From contig CAKVMD010000005.1 in assembly GCA_934771475.1 (NCBI GenBank), positions 1-64,000 of the forward strand: 64,000 bases of DNA. Reading direction: 5' to 3'. The notes under the pieces were generated by a model, which had not been told where the DNA came from, ran no database searches, and worked only from the letters and a program-made list of their open reading frames with translations. The position numbers and the translations under genes are program-made. Each line of letters opens with the position of its first letter. Within the stretch, counting starts at the first letter, position 1. Source of the DNA: an uncultured Clostridia bacterium (GTDB taxonomy: Bacteria > Bacillota > Clostridia > Christensenellales > UBA1242). Positions 18,524 through 26,362 of the stretch are shown here, one piece after another.

Positions 18524-19741
18524 ATGGTTACTTTACAAACAGCAGATAATGCTTTAAAAAATGTATATCTTGGAGTTGTAGCAAACCAACTCAATGTTAA
18601 AGCAAACCCACTTCTTGCAAAAATCAAACGCACAAGCAAAGATGTGTGGGGAAAAGAAATTAGAAAACTTGCACCATTCGGAATTAATGGCGGTGTAGGT
18701 GCAGGTGGCGAAACCGATGCACTTCCAGATGCTTCTGGCAATGGATATGTTCAATTCGTAAGCGAACTTAAAAACCTTTATGGCAAAATTGAAATTTCAG
18801 ACAAGGCAGTAAGAGCAAGTCAAAACAATATTGGTGCTTTTGTCAACCTTTTAACTGATGAAATGGAAGGACTTGTTAAGGCAAGTGCTTTCAACCTTGG
18901 AAGAATGTTGTACGGTGATGGAACTGGACTTCTTGCAACAGTTTCTGCCGTTTCAAGCAAAACTCTTACTTGCGATAAGGTAAACAATCTTATTGAAGGG
19001 ATGCTTGTTGATGTTTACTCAACCAGCGGAAAAGTAAATACAACTCCACTCAAAATCACTTATGTAGATAGAGTAAATAAGAAATTCACTTATGCTGGTA
19101 CATCGGGCACAATTTCAGCAAATTGCAAAGTTTATGTTCAAGGCTCAAAAGACAAAGAAATCTCAGGTCTTGGCAAAATCTTTGATTCAAGCGCAACTTC
19201 AATCTATGGAGTTAGCAAGTCAGACAACCCATGGCTTACCCCTTATGTAAGCACAACCGAACAAGAGATTTCTGACATTGTTATCCAACAAGCGATTGAC
19301 TTCCTTGACATGAATGTTGACAGCCAAATCAACTTTATTTCTTGTTCTAGTCAAGTTAGACGCGCATATCAAGAATATCTTGGCGCTTATAGAAGAAACA
19401 TTGATATTGCAGTTCTTGACGGCGGATACAAAACAATCACTCACAACGGTATTCCAGTTGTTGCAGACAGATTTGTTGATAATGATACTATGTATCTTCT
19501 TAACACAAACGACTTTACTCTTCATGAACTTTGCGACTGGCAATGGTTACAAGGTGAGGACGGCAGAATTTTGAAACAAAAAGAAGGCTATCCAACATAC
19601 TCTGCAACCCTTGTTAAATATGCTGAACTTATTTGTGATAAGCCATGCGGACAAGCAAAAATTTCTGGAATTAAGTCAACAGTAACAAACCCTTTTGCTA
19701 CAAATGTTACTGTAAACAATACATCTTCACAAACTGAATAA
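18524..19741 (+). CDS. Major capsid protein (P22 coat-like, HK97 fold probable)
   Basis: The 405-residue protein reads as a phage major coat protein: TADNALKNVYLGVVANQLNV, then a glycine-rich loop GINGGVGAGGETDALPDASG, KIEISDKAVRASQNNIGAFV and ALFNLGRMLYGDG-like residues (here AFNLGRMLYGDGTGLLATVS). A middle insertion (about residues 145-205) is beta-rich, and the C-terminal GIPVVADRFVDNDTMYLLNT is typical of capsid core domains. AAAAAGGAGAAAAA precedes the start. The gene is intact and codes like its neighbours, with no sign of decay. Confidence 0.85.
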   Translation: MVTLQTADNALKNVYLGVVANQLNVKANPLLAKIKRTSKDVWGKEIRKLAPFGINGGVGAGGETDALPDASGNGYVQFVSELKNLYGKIEISDKAVRASQNNIGAFVNLLTDEMEGLVKASAFNLGRMLYGDGTGLLATVSAVSSKTLTCDKVNNLIEGMLVDVYSTSGKVNTTPLKITYVDRVNKKFTYAGTSGTISANCKVYVQGSKDKEISGLGKIFDSSATSIYGVSKSDNPWLTPYVSTTEQEISDIVIQQAIDFLDMNVDSQINFISCSSQVRRAYQEYLGAYRRNIDIAVLDGGYKTITHNGIPVVADRFVDNDTMYLLNTNDFTLHELCDWQWLQGEDGRILKQKEGYPTYSATLVKYAELICDKPCGQAKISGIKSTVTNPFATNVTVNNTSSQTE

Positions 19742-19753
19742 TTAAAAATTTAT

Positions 19754-19857
19754 AAAGGCAAAATTTCTTTTTTAGGGCAAAATGTTTAAGTCTAATTTTA
19801 GGGCGAAATTCTGTTTTCAAGACTTAAATATGCTTAAAAAATTGATTTTTTGCCTTT
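19754..19857 (+). other. Nested inverted repeats after the capsid gene
   Basis: AAAGGCAAAA (19754-19763) pairs with TTTTGCCTTT (19848-19857). Inside it, TTTAAGTCT (19785-19793) pairs with AGACTTAAA (19820-19828). The 3' arm is T-rich, so the structure could act as a partial terminator or attenuator between capsid and connector genes. Confidence 0.5.
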
Positions 19858-19882
19858 TTAATAAATTTTGGAGGCGAAAATC

Positions 19883-20194
19883 ATGAAAAATCTTCTAATT
19901 ATTGAAGGGGATACTTTTTTTATAAATGAAAGACTAAAAGAAATTGATAAGGACTATTTTATCGTTTTCAATCTTGAAAAACAAAAATATGAAGTTCATG
20001 TTCACGGGCAAGCGAAAAGTAGTTATGCTTTTACTTTGCCTTTTGACGGCCTTGACGAGCGGACAATACTGTTTGCTCAAAAAACTCGCATTGCCAATAT
20101 GGACAAAATTTTAGATGAGATTGAAAAAGATAACGAAAAGTCTTACGAGCGCCTCATAAAACAGCAGGTGAATTTATTGAAGGAGATAATATGA
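19883..20194 (+). CDS. Unknown small protein of the virion module
   Basis: I do not recognise this 103-residue protein. It reads MKNLLIIEGDTFFINERLKE, a compact alpha/beta pattern with no signal peptide or membrane segment. The start at 19883 follows GGAGG (19870-19874). Its stop overlaps the next start as ATGA. Position between capsid and connector suggests a head-completion, decoration or assembly factor. Confidence 0.6.
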   Translation: MKNLLIIEGDTFFINERLKEIDKDYFIVFNLEKQKYEVHVHGQAKSSYAFTLPFDGLDERTILFAQKTRIANMDKILDEIEKDNEKSYERLIKQQVNLLKEII

Positions 20195-20745
20195 AAGTAA
20201 AAGATATAATCATTTTAGCGCTAGATTTTTGTCATGAAGACAGCCTTGCTTCACTTTTAAGGACGGAGAACCCAACCTTGACTGACGAACAGCAAGAAAA
20301 AGTAAACTCTTTCACAAGGTGCTTCAATCTTGTTTATGAAGAATTGTCAAGCCAATATCTTCCAATAATAAAAACTGAAACTGTTAGTGCTACCGATGGA
20401 AAAGTGCTTTATTCTAGTCTATCTCAAAAAGTGCTAGATGTTGTGGAGGTTAAAAACGCACATGGCAGAAAAATCAAATTTAGAAAGTTTGATTCTTACC
20501 TTTTTGCTCTTGCCAGTGAGGTAACAGTGTCATATAAAACCCTTCCAAACGCTTTGACAGAGTCGAGTGAATTTTCTTGCCCATTGCCCGAGCGAATTTT
20601 TGCCTATGGCGTGGCGAGAGAGTTTTTCTATTTGCAAGGGGCAAGCGATGAAGCTGAAATCTATGACAACCGCTACAAAGACAGCCTTCTTGTTTTGCTT
20701 GGTAAGTCAAAAGAGATAAAAATGCCCGCGAGGGGGTGGATTTAA
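20191..20745 (+). CDS. Head-tail connector-like protein
   Basis: The 184-residue protein starts within the previous stop codon. It has a helical first half (FNLVYEELSSQYLPIIKTET) and a beta-rich middle. It ends LPERIFAYGVAREFFYLQGA and SDEAEIYDNRYKDSLL, a pattern I associate with phage tail accessory or head-completion adaptors such as P22 gp4-type proteins placed after capsid genes. Sequence evidence alone is modest; gene order makes the call reasonable. Confidence 0.6.
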   Translation: MKVKDIIILALDFCHEDSLASLLRTENPTLTDEQQEKVNSFTRCFNLVYEELSSQYLPIIKTETVSATDGKVLYSSLSQKVLDVVEVKNAHGRKIKFRKFDSYLFALASEVTVSYKTLPNALTESSEFSCPLPERIFAYGVAREFFYLQGASDEAEIYDNRYKDSLLVLLGKSKEIKMPARGWI

Positions 20746-22226
20746 TGCTATATTTAAATAAGCACGCCCCAGCCAAGGCGAAAACAAAAGAGGTTTCCAT
20801 CTCTTTTGCACAAAAGGACACTTTGGCTGACGACCCAAAAGAGGGAAAAGGTGAACTTGTTTATAATATTACGATAAACAGGGGAGCACTAAAAAGTGGA
20901 CTAGGTTTTGAAAAACTTGCCTCTTCACTTGATACAGAAGACCTTGATGATGAAGTGGTTTTGCCACTGCGAGGGACTCAGGTTAAGGCAATAGACCAAC
21001 TCTGTTGGCATGACAAATCTGGTGGAATAACCTACTATTTTGTTTTCTACTATAACAATGAAGGGTTAATTTGCTATGATGAACTTTTTGCCGAGCGCAT
21101 ACTTACACATATCATTCAAAACGATTTTACTGATATTCCAACCACATTCCCATATATGAGCAATGGCATCGAACACTTGGTCTTCTCTGGGAAAGGTACA
21201 ACCTTACTTATAGGGAACGCTGGATATAGAAATCTTGAAAATGTTCCGGGTATGCTTTCATGTGTAAGTCATTATGGAATGTTTTTTGGGATAAAAATTG
21301 GCACTCCACCAAAACTTATTTACTCATCAGTTACCGACCTTACAAAGTGGGATGATACGCTGGTCAAAAACCTTGACTTTACTGACGCAAGGGGAGACCT
21401 TACAAGGCTTGTTTCGTTTAATGACTATGTCTATATATTTAGAAACTTTGGGATAACTCAACTTTCTAAATATTCGCAGGATGAAGAATTCTCGATAAGT
21501 CATATGTATCAAGCCTGCTCTTATATAAATCCAAACACTATTTGCCAATTTAGAGACGCGGTCTATTTTGTTGAAGATTGCACTTTGAAAGTCTTTAATG
21601 GCAACAGCGTAAAGGATATAGAAGTTAAAAACTTTAAATATATGAAAGGTGTTACAAACACTGCACTTTTTGGAACGTGCTACAAGGGCAAGTACTACCT
21701 TGCTTGCAGGTGCGATTTCGGTGATGATGAAGTCGTGGGATGCGAGGGGTATACAGCCGGCTACACAAACAATGCACTTATTTCTTACGACCTTACAACA
21801 GGTGAAGAAGAAATTTTAAGAGGGGTGGATATTAAGCAAATTATGAATTTTGTTTCACCTTTTAAGTGCAAACTTTTAGCATGTTTTAGAAATCAGCATA
21901 TTGATAAAATAGGGCAACTTACTTCTGACGGCAAACTTTTTGGTCAAGTGCTAAAAAGCAAGTTTGAAAGTACCTATACTGATTTTGGCGCAAAAAGCGC
22001 CCGTAAAACGCTTACAAAAATCACTTATAAATGCAATGGAAAAGTTGCGTGTAAGATTATTTGTGATGGACAGGAAAAAACTTTCACACTTGAAGGTAAT
22101 GGCGTCATGAAAACAAAAAGATTGTCTATGACTGGGAGAGAATTTAAATTTGTCTTGACCGGAGACCTTTCACCAATAAATCTTGATGACTTTGTGGTAA
22201 CGGCTAAAATTCGTGATGAAAATTGA
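20745..22226 (+). CDS. Tail hub or DNA-stabilisation protein, probable beta-propeller (P22 gp10-like)
   Basis: The 493-residue protein is beta-rich with repeated short strands, for example ITYYFVFYYNNEGLICYDEL, LVSFNDYVYIFRNFGITQLS and CQFRDAVYFVEDCTLKVFNG. In P22-like phages a propeller protein of this size, gp10, closes the portal channel after packaging, and the gene follows the gp4-type adaptor as here. ATG 20745 overlaps the previous stop as TAATG; a GTG nine bases upstream is an alternative. No enzymatic domain is visible. Confidence 0.65.
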   Translation: MLYLNKHAPAKAKTKEVSISFAQKDTLADDPKEGKGELVYNITINRGALKSGLGFEKLASSLDTEDLDDEVVLPLRGTQVKAIDQLCWHDKSGGITYYFVFYYNNEGLICYDELFAERILTHIIQNDFTDIPTTFPYMSNGIEHLVFSGKGTTLLIGNAGYRNLENVPGMLSCVSHYGMFFGIKIGTPPKLIYSSVTDLTKWDDTLVKNLDFTDARGDLTRLVSFNDYVYIFRNFGITQLSKYSQDEEFSISHMYQACSYINPNTICQFRDAVYFVEDCTLKVFNGNSVKDIEVKNFKYMKGVTNTALFGTCYKGKYYLACRCDFGDDEVVGCEGYTAGYTNNALISYDLTTGEEEILRGVDIKQIMNFVSPFKCKLLACFRNQHIDKIGQLTSDGKLFGQVLKSKFESTYTDFGAKSARKTLTKITYKCNGKVACKIICDGQEKTFTLEGNGVMKTKRLSMTGREFKFVLTGDLSPINLDDFVVTAKIRDEN

Positions 22227-22332
22227 AGTTAGATATTTCGTCCGTTTAGTAAGAGCGAGAGAAAAAGAAAGACTTTTTCAAAAGTTTGAATCGTTCTTGC
22301 CAAAAGGAGAAATAAATGAATTTTTGGAATGA
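22216..22332 (+). CDS. Possible 38-residue basic peptide in the tail-holin gap
   Basis: An open frame MKIEVRYFVRLVRAREKERL continues to QKFESFLPKGEINEFLE. It exactly bridges the gap between the tail gene and the first holin gene, overlapping both. The peptide would be amphipathic and basic. There is no clear ribosome-binding site, so it would depend on coupling from the upstream gene. Confidence 0.3.
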   Translation: MKIEVRYFVRLVRAREKERLFQKFESFLPKGEINEFLE

Positions 22333-22543
22333 ACTTGTTAAAATCGTCATAAGCAACGGTGTTTTTGCGACACTCTTTGTTTTCTTGTTTTTCTATCAAC
22401 TTAAAGATTCTACGCGTAGGGAAAAGGAGTATCGCACAACGATAGACAACCTTATGAAGCATCTTAAAATTATTGATGAAGTTAGGGCGGAAGTAAGCGA
22501 CCTGAAAGATTTAGTTTTGGAGAAGCAAAATGAAAAGGTTTAA
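22316..22543 (+). CDS. BhlA/UviB-like holin-type peptide
   Basis: The 75-residue protein has one N-terminal membrane segment (ISNGVFATLFVFLFFYQLKD) followed by a charged coiled helix (STRREKEYRTTIDNLMKHLK). This is the layout of the BhlA/UviB family, small membrane proteins linked to bacteriocin release and phage lysis. AAAAGGAGAAATAA precedes the start. It overlaps the next gene by 14 bases. No lysin gene is present nearby. Confidence 0.75.
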   Translation: MNFWNELVKIVISNGVFATLFVFLFFYQLKDSTRREKEYRTTIDNLMKHLKIIDEVRAEVSDLKDLVLEKQNEKV

Positions 22544-22844
22544 AAATTATGGATTTTGGACTGCTCTTTCTGGCGCTCTCGTGCTATTTCTTACAACTTT
22601 GGGTGAAGCCTTTGGGTTTTCAATCCATCAAGAAACGGTTTCAAATCTTGTTATGGCACTAGCCGAACTTCTTGTAGTTTTTGGGATTGTTGTAATGCCA
22701 AAAAATAAAGAGGACAGTTCGACAGGAGAAAATAAAGGTGGCGATGATGCTACTAGCGAAGACAAACAAGAAGATGACGGAAAAGTGGAAGAAAAAGAAG
22801 AGTCGCAAGGCGAAAAGCCAAATGACGAAAACGAAAAAGAGTAG
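22530..22844 (+). CDS. Phage holin, phi LC3-like, with acidic tail
   Basis: The 104-residue protein has two predicted membrane helices (FWTALSGALVLFLTTLGEAF and NLVMALAELLVVFGIVVMPK), the layout of phi LC3-type holins. These usually permeabilise the membrane for an endolysin. The last 45 residues are unusually acidic and repetitive (DDATSEDKQEDDGKVEEKEE). It is the last gene of the module and a strong terminator follows. Confidence 0.72.
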   Translation: MKRFKNYGFWTALSGALVLFLTTLGEAFGFSIHQETVSNLVMALAELLVVFGIVVMPKNKEDSSTGENKGGDDATSEDKQEDDGKVEEKEESQGEKPNDENEKE

Positions 22845-22858
22845 TCTTTTCACAACTT

Positions 22859-22891
22859 AAAAAAGTCGGCATATTTTGTGCCGACTTTTTT
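22859..22891 (+). terminator. Terminator ending the virion operon
   Basis: AAAAAAGTCGGCA pairs with TGCCGACTTTTTT, a 13-bp stem with a terminal T run. Confidence 0.92.
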
Positions 22892-22942
22892 GTTTAATTT
22901 AAGATAAGAAAACTCAAAATTAATTCTAGCCTAGTATAATGC

Positions 22943-23065
22943 GGGGGAAGGACTTGTCAAGCAAATTGCGCGGGTTTTTAAAAACTCGCGCAAAAAATCC
23001 CCAAAGGGGATAAGCACCTGAGCGCGAACGCATGGCGCGCAAGGTTTATGCTTGACAAGGCGCCC
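22943..23065. other. Cloverleaf-like inverted-repeat element
   Basis: CTTGTCAAGCA (22953-22963) pairs with TGCTTGACAAG (23049-23059), with GGGG/CCCC outside it. Within this closing stem are three hairpins: a 14-bp nearly loopless palindrome (22966-22993), TCCCC-AAA-GGGGA (22998-23010), and ACCT..GCGCG/CGCGC..AGGT (23017-23045). A TATAAT box is at 22935-22940. It may be a structured RNA or a small non-coding mobile or palindromic DNA element. The rest of the 22892-23210 gap is AT-rich and shows no gene. Confidence 0.5.
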
Positions 23066-23210
23066 CACCATATTTTTTCAAAAAAACAACTTTCACTAAA
23101 ATCCGAGTTGTTGCCACAAAAATTTCAAACGACAAATCGCATTAAATATCGCGTTACACCCCGAATTTAACACTATTTTTCAAAAAAAGTTAAAAATAAT
23201 GTCATATTTC

Positions 23211-23245
23211 TTTAATTATTTAATCAAATTTGTTAAAATAGCAAT
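23211..23245 (+). promoter_or_regulatory. comEC promoter, extended -10 six bases before ATG
   Basis: TGT-TAAAAT (-10 at 23234-23239) has a weak TTTAAT -35 box 17 bases upstream. The ATG follows after exactly six bases with no Shine-Dalgarno, so a leaderless transcript is predicted. Confidence 0.65.
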
Positions 23246-25336
23246 ATGAAAAAAGTCGTAAATTATCGTCCACTATTTTTTATCTTTGTTTTTCTTCTTT
23301 GCGGAATTGTTATGGCGAGGAAAGTTTTTGACAAAGATTTTCTTGTTATTGCATTTTTAGCACTGACGATGATAGCGATTATATTATGGTTGAGCCTTGC
23401 CAAAAAATTCAAAATATTGTGTCTTATTCTATCGGCTTTCATTCTTGGAGGAGGGCTTTTCTTTGCGGGAAAAGCGTGCTACAAAATAAACGAATATTCT
23501 GAGCAAGTGGCTGTTGTTGGAAGAGTAACCGATTCTATAAAAGAGGGAGAACACTATTACAGAGTTTTGTTAGACGACGTTGTCATCGAAGGCAAAAGCG
23601 ACAAAAATATTTCTTTATACATAAGCGTTCGCGATGGCAAAAAGATAAAGGCTGGCGATAAAATTGTATTTGAAACGAAGCTAGAAAGTATTTCGCTGTG
23701 GACACTCAAAAATTTCAACTCATATTATTATCGAAATAACATTGGATATGTTGCGTCAATTAATTCAAGTTCTATGGTTGTGGTAGAGGGTGGTTTAAAA
23801 TTCGATGAGACCATAAGGCAAACTGTCAAAAAGAGACTTGAAGACAATCTTTCAGAGGGAAACGCGGGACTATGCTATGCGCTTTTGTTTGGAGATAAAA
23901 TAGAAATCTCAAACGACACTTTATTAAACTATAAAAATGCTGGAATAATTCATATTTTGGCGGTCAGTGGACTGCATGTAAGTTTCCTTTTGGGGTTACT
24001 CCTAGGGCTTATGAAATTATGCAAAGTTAATAAGTATGTAAGTTTTGTTTTAACCACAATTTTTATCATATTGTTTGCATACCTTTGTTCATTTACTCCT
24101 TCGGTTGTAAGAGCGGGGCTTATGGGGATATTCTTTATGCTATCCCGTCTTATGGGCAGAAGATATGACACGCTTTCTTCGCTTGGACTTGCGGGAATTA
24201 TCATTTTGTTATTTAGTCCGCTGACTGCTTTTGATATTGGCTTTTTGATGAGTGTATTTTGTGTTCTTGGCATAAGTTTGCTTTCAAAACTTTTCACAAA
24301 GGTGTTTGTAAAAGCCATGCCTTATCCGGTTGCGTCAGCCCTTTCAGTTTCCCTTGCAAGTCAAATAATCACATTGCCTTTTACTGCTTATTTCGGCGGA
24401 AAATTTAACTTTCTTTCGCCTTTTGTAAACTTGATAATTGTGCCTTTCTTTGGCTTGCTGTTCCCTTACCTTGTGGTGGCATGCTTTATCAGCGCCATTT
24501 TACCTTTTATGGGCTTTATCCTTGCGCCTGCGGGGTGGGGATTTAGCGGGGTTACTTATGTTGTAAGATTTTTTGGCAACACCAGTTTATATTTGCCGAT
24601 AGAAAAAGTGCACGTAACTGTGATGATAGTATTTTTTGTGCTTATCTTTGTGTTTAGTAAGTTTGTTCTTTTGCCTATCAAGCAAAAATCGGCTGTTATC
24701 GGAACACTTGCCATCCTACTTTCTGTTTGTGGGCTTTTAAGTCCGCTCACCGTAAAAAGTGATTTAAAATCAGCGGTTCAACTTTGCTCAAATTCAAGTC
24801 CATGCTATATTCTTACCTCATCTAGCGGAGAAAGAATGCTGGTTGGATACAATAGCTTAGTTGAAAATTACGCGAGAGAATATAACGCGAAAAAACTTGA
24901 CTACTTCTTGTCTTTTGAGCCAATAAATGAAGAAGATACTCTTGCTCTTGCCTCATTTGGGACAGGACTTTTTGTGGCGTGCAGTGGAGATAATTCTTGT
25001 GAAAATACAATGTATTCGTCCGCGGGTGAGTGCGGTGATTTTTGGTATGAATTTTTAAAAAGTGAAAATAAAATTCTTGGCGTGGGAGTTAAGTTTGGGG
25101 AAACAAAAGTTTTTATTGCAACTGAGGCGAGCGCGCGGTATAATCAAAAATATGAAGAGTACTTCGCCGAATTTAATCCGAGCGTGATATTTGTAGGTGA
25201 TAATGATGAAATCGGTCATGACTATGTAACCATTTCGGTAAACAAAAATGGACAGTCTTGGACGAGTTACGAAGAAAGCGGAAATATGAAATTTACTTTT
25301 GAAAATATATTTGTTTACAAGGAGGCATTAGATTGA
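23246..25336 (+). CDS. comEC: ComEC/Rec2-type DNA uptake protein with degenerate C-terminal domain
   Basis: ComEC forms the inner-membrane channel that imports single-stranded DNA in competent bacteria. The 696-residue protein has two or three N-terminal helices, an OB-like domain (about residues 80-160), and the Competence domain with AGIIHILAVSGLHVSFLLGL and FTPSVVRAGLMGIFFM. The C-terminal region (about 500-696) occupies the place of the metallo-beta-lactamase-like nuclease domain but lacks its HxHxDH metal motif: the expected LLSHxDxDH stretch reads DYFLSFEPINEEDTLALA. The nuclease activity is therefore probably lost. holA follows and overlaps, a common arrangement. Confidence 0.9.
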   Translation: MKKVVNYRPLFFIFVFLLCGIVMARKVFDKDFLVIAFLALTMIAIILWLSLAKKFKILCLILSAFILGGGLFFAGKACYKINEYSEQVAVVGRVTDSIKEGEHYYRVLLDDVVIEGKSDKNISLYISVRDGKKIKAGDKIVFETKLESISLWTLKNFNSYYYRNNIGYVASINSSSMVVVEGGLKFDETIRQTVKKRLEDNLSEGNAGLCYALLFGDKIEISNDTLLNYKNAGIIHILAVSGLHVSFLLGLLLGLMKLCKVNKYVSFVLTTIFIILFAYLCSFTPSVVRAGLMGIFFMLSRLMGRRYDTLSSLGLAGIIILLFSPLTAFDIGFLMSVFCVLGISLLSKLFTKVFVKAMPYPVASALSVSLASQIITLPFTAYFGGKFNFLSPFVNLIIVPFFGLLFPYLVVACFISAILPFMGFILAPAGWGFSGVTYVVRFFGNTSLYLPIEKVHVTVMIVFFVLIFVFSKFVLLPIKQKSAVIGTLAILLSVCGLLSPLTVKSDLKSAVQLCSNSSPCYILTSSSGERMLVGYNSLVENYAREYNAKKLDYFLSFEPINEEDTLALASFGTGLFVACSGDNSCENTMYSSAGECGDFWYEFLKSENKILGVGVKFGETKVFIATEASARYNQKYEEYFAEFNPSVIFVGDNDEIGHDYVTISVNKNGQSWTSYEESGNMKFTFENIFVYKEALD

Positions 25337-26274
25337 AAACATTAAAACAAAGGCTTAAAGAGGGGCTAAAAAATTGTTATATTATGAGTGGTGATGACTA
25401 CTATCTTTATGATAGGGCGTATGAGATGATAAAAAAGGTGGCGAGCATTGAACTTGAAGACTTTAACCTTGTCAAGTTTGATGATGAAAATTTTACAATG
25501 AAAGCGCTTCTTGACTCGTGTGAGGTTATGCCGATTGGTAGCGACAAACGCCTTATTCTTGTAAAAAATATCGTTAAAATCACCGAAAATGACAAAAAAC
25601 TTTTAGAAGATTATTTGGAAAGCCCAGTTGAAAGCACTATTATTGTGATTTTTGATTATTTTGACAAGTTTTCGTCAATCAAGAATTGTGAAAGGGTAGA
25701 TTGCAAGCGCTTTGATAATAAAACTGCTCTTGCTGTTATTGCAAGTGAACTTGAAAAGAGGGGCAAACAGATTTCTACTGAGGCGGGGCAAACGCTGTTT
25801 GATTACTGCAATGGCTACCTTACAAGGGTGAACTGCGAACTTGACAAACTTGCCTATTATGATATTACAAGCCCTCTTATTACAAAGAAAATGGTTGAGG
25901 ACCTAGCCAGCAAAGATACCGATTATGTGGTTTTTGAACTTACAGAGGCACTCGGTCAAAAAAATGGGGATAAAGCACTCAAAATTCTCGAAAAAATGAT
26001 TAAAGAGCCGGGGATTTTAGGGCTTATCACAAACCATTTTAGAAGACTGTTTTTTATCTCTATAAGCGACATGACAGACAATGCGCTTTCAGGGCTTTTA
26101 GGCGTCAAGGAGTATGCAATAAGAAAACAGCGCGAACAGGTAAAAAATTTTTCTAAACTTCAACTTAAAAAGATATACGCTCTTTTGGAAGAAGTGGACT
26201 ATAAGATTAAAAGCGGAGAAATGCTTGCTGACACTGCGTTAAACTATCTTGCTCTTTCTATTTTATACATTTAA
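25333..26274 (+). CDS. holA: DNA polymerase III delta subunit
   Basis: HolA is the clamp-loader subunit that opens the beta clamp. The 313-residue protein shows the family N-terminus CYIMSGDDYYLYDRAYEMIK, GSDKRLILVKNI and the C-terminal helical collar with YLALSILYI. It starts at a TTG that overlaps the comEC stop; AAGGAGG eight bases upstream supports this start. Such coupling to comEC is common in Bacillota. Confidence 0.92.
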   Translation: MKTLKQRLKEGLKNCYIMSGDDYYLYDRAYEMIKKVASIELEDFNLVKFDDENFTMKALLDSCEVMPIGSDKRLILVKNIVKITENDKKLLEDYLESPVESTIIVIFDYFDKFSSIKNCERVDCKRFDNKTALAVIASELEKRGKQISTEAGQTLFDYCNGYLTRVNCELDKLAYYDITSPLITKKMVEDLASKDTDYVVFELTEALGQKNGDKALKILEKMIKEPGILGLITNHFRRLFFISISDMTDNALSGLLGVKEYAIRKQREQVKNFSKLQLKKIYALLEEVDYKIKSGEMLADTALNYLALSILYI

Positions 26275-26312
26275 AATGGCTTAAAAGTCGTGTAAATGCT
26301 TTATAAAAAGAC

Positions 26313-26342
26313 TTGCAAAAGCGGGGCAAAGTGTGGTAAGAT
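26313..26342 (+). promoter_or_regulatory. Promoter of der-plsY
   Basis: TTGCAA (26313-26318), 18 bases, then TAAGAT (26337-26342). A short leader with GGAG leads into der. Confidence 0.6.
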
Positions 26343-26362
26343 TAATTTAGGAGAAAATAACT

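Noticed and set aside
22943..23065. tRNA gene in the cloverleaf-like element
   Set aside because: Arm lengths, absence of a T-loop motif and a nearly loopless palindrome do not fit a tRNA.
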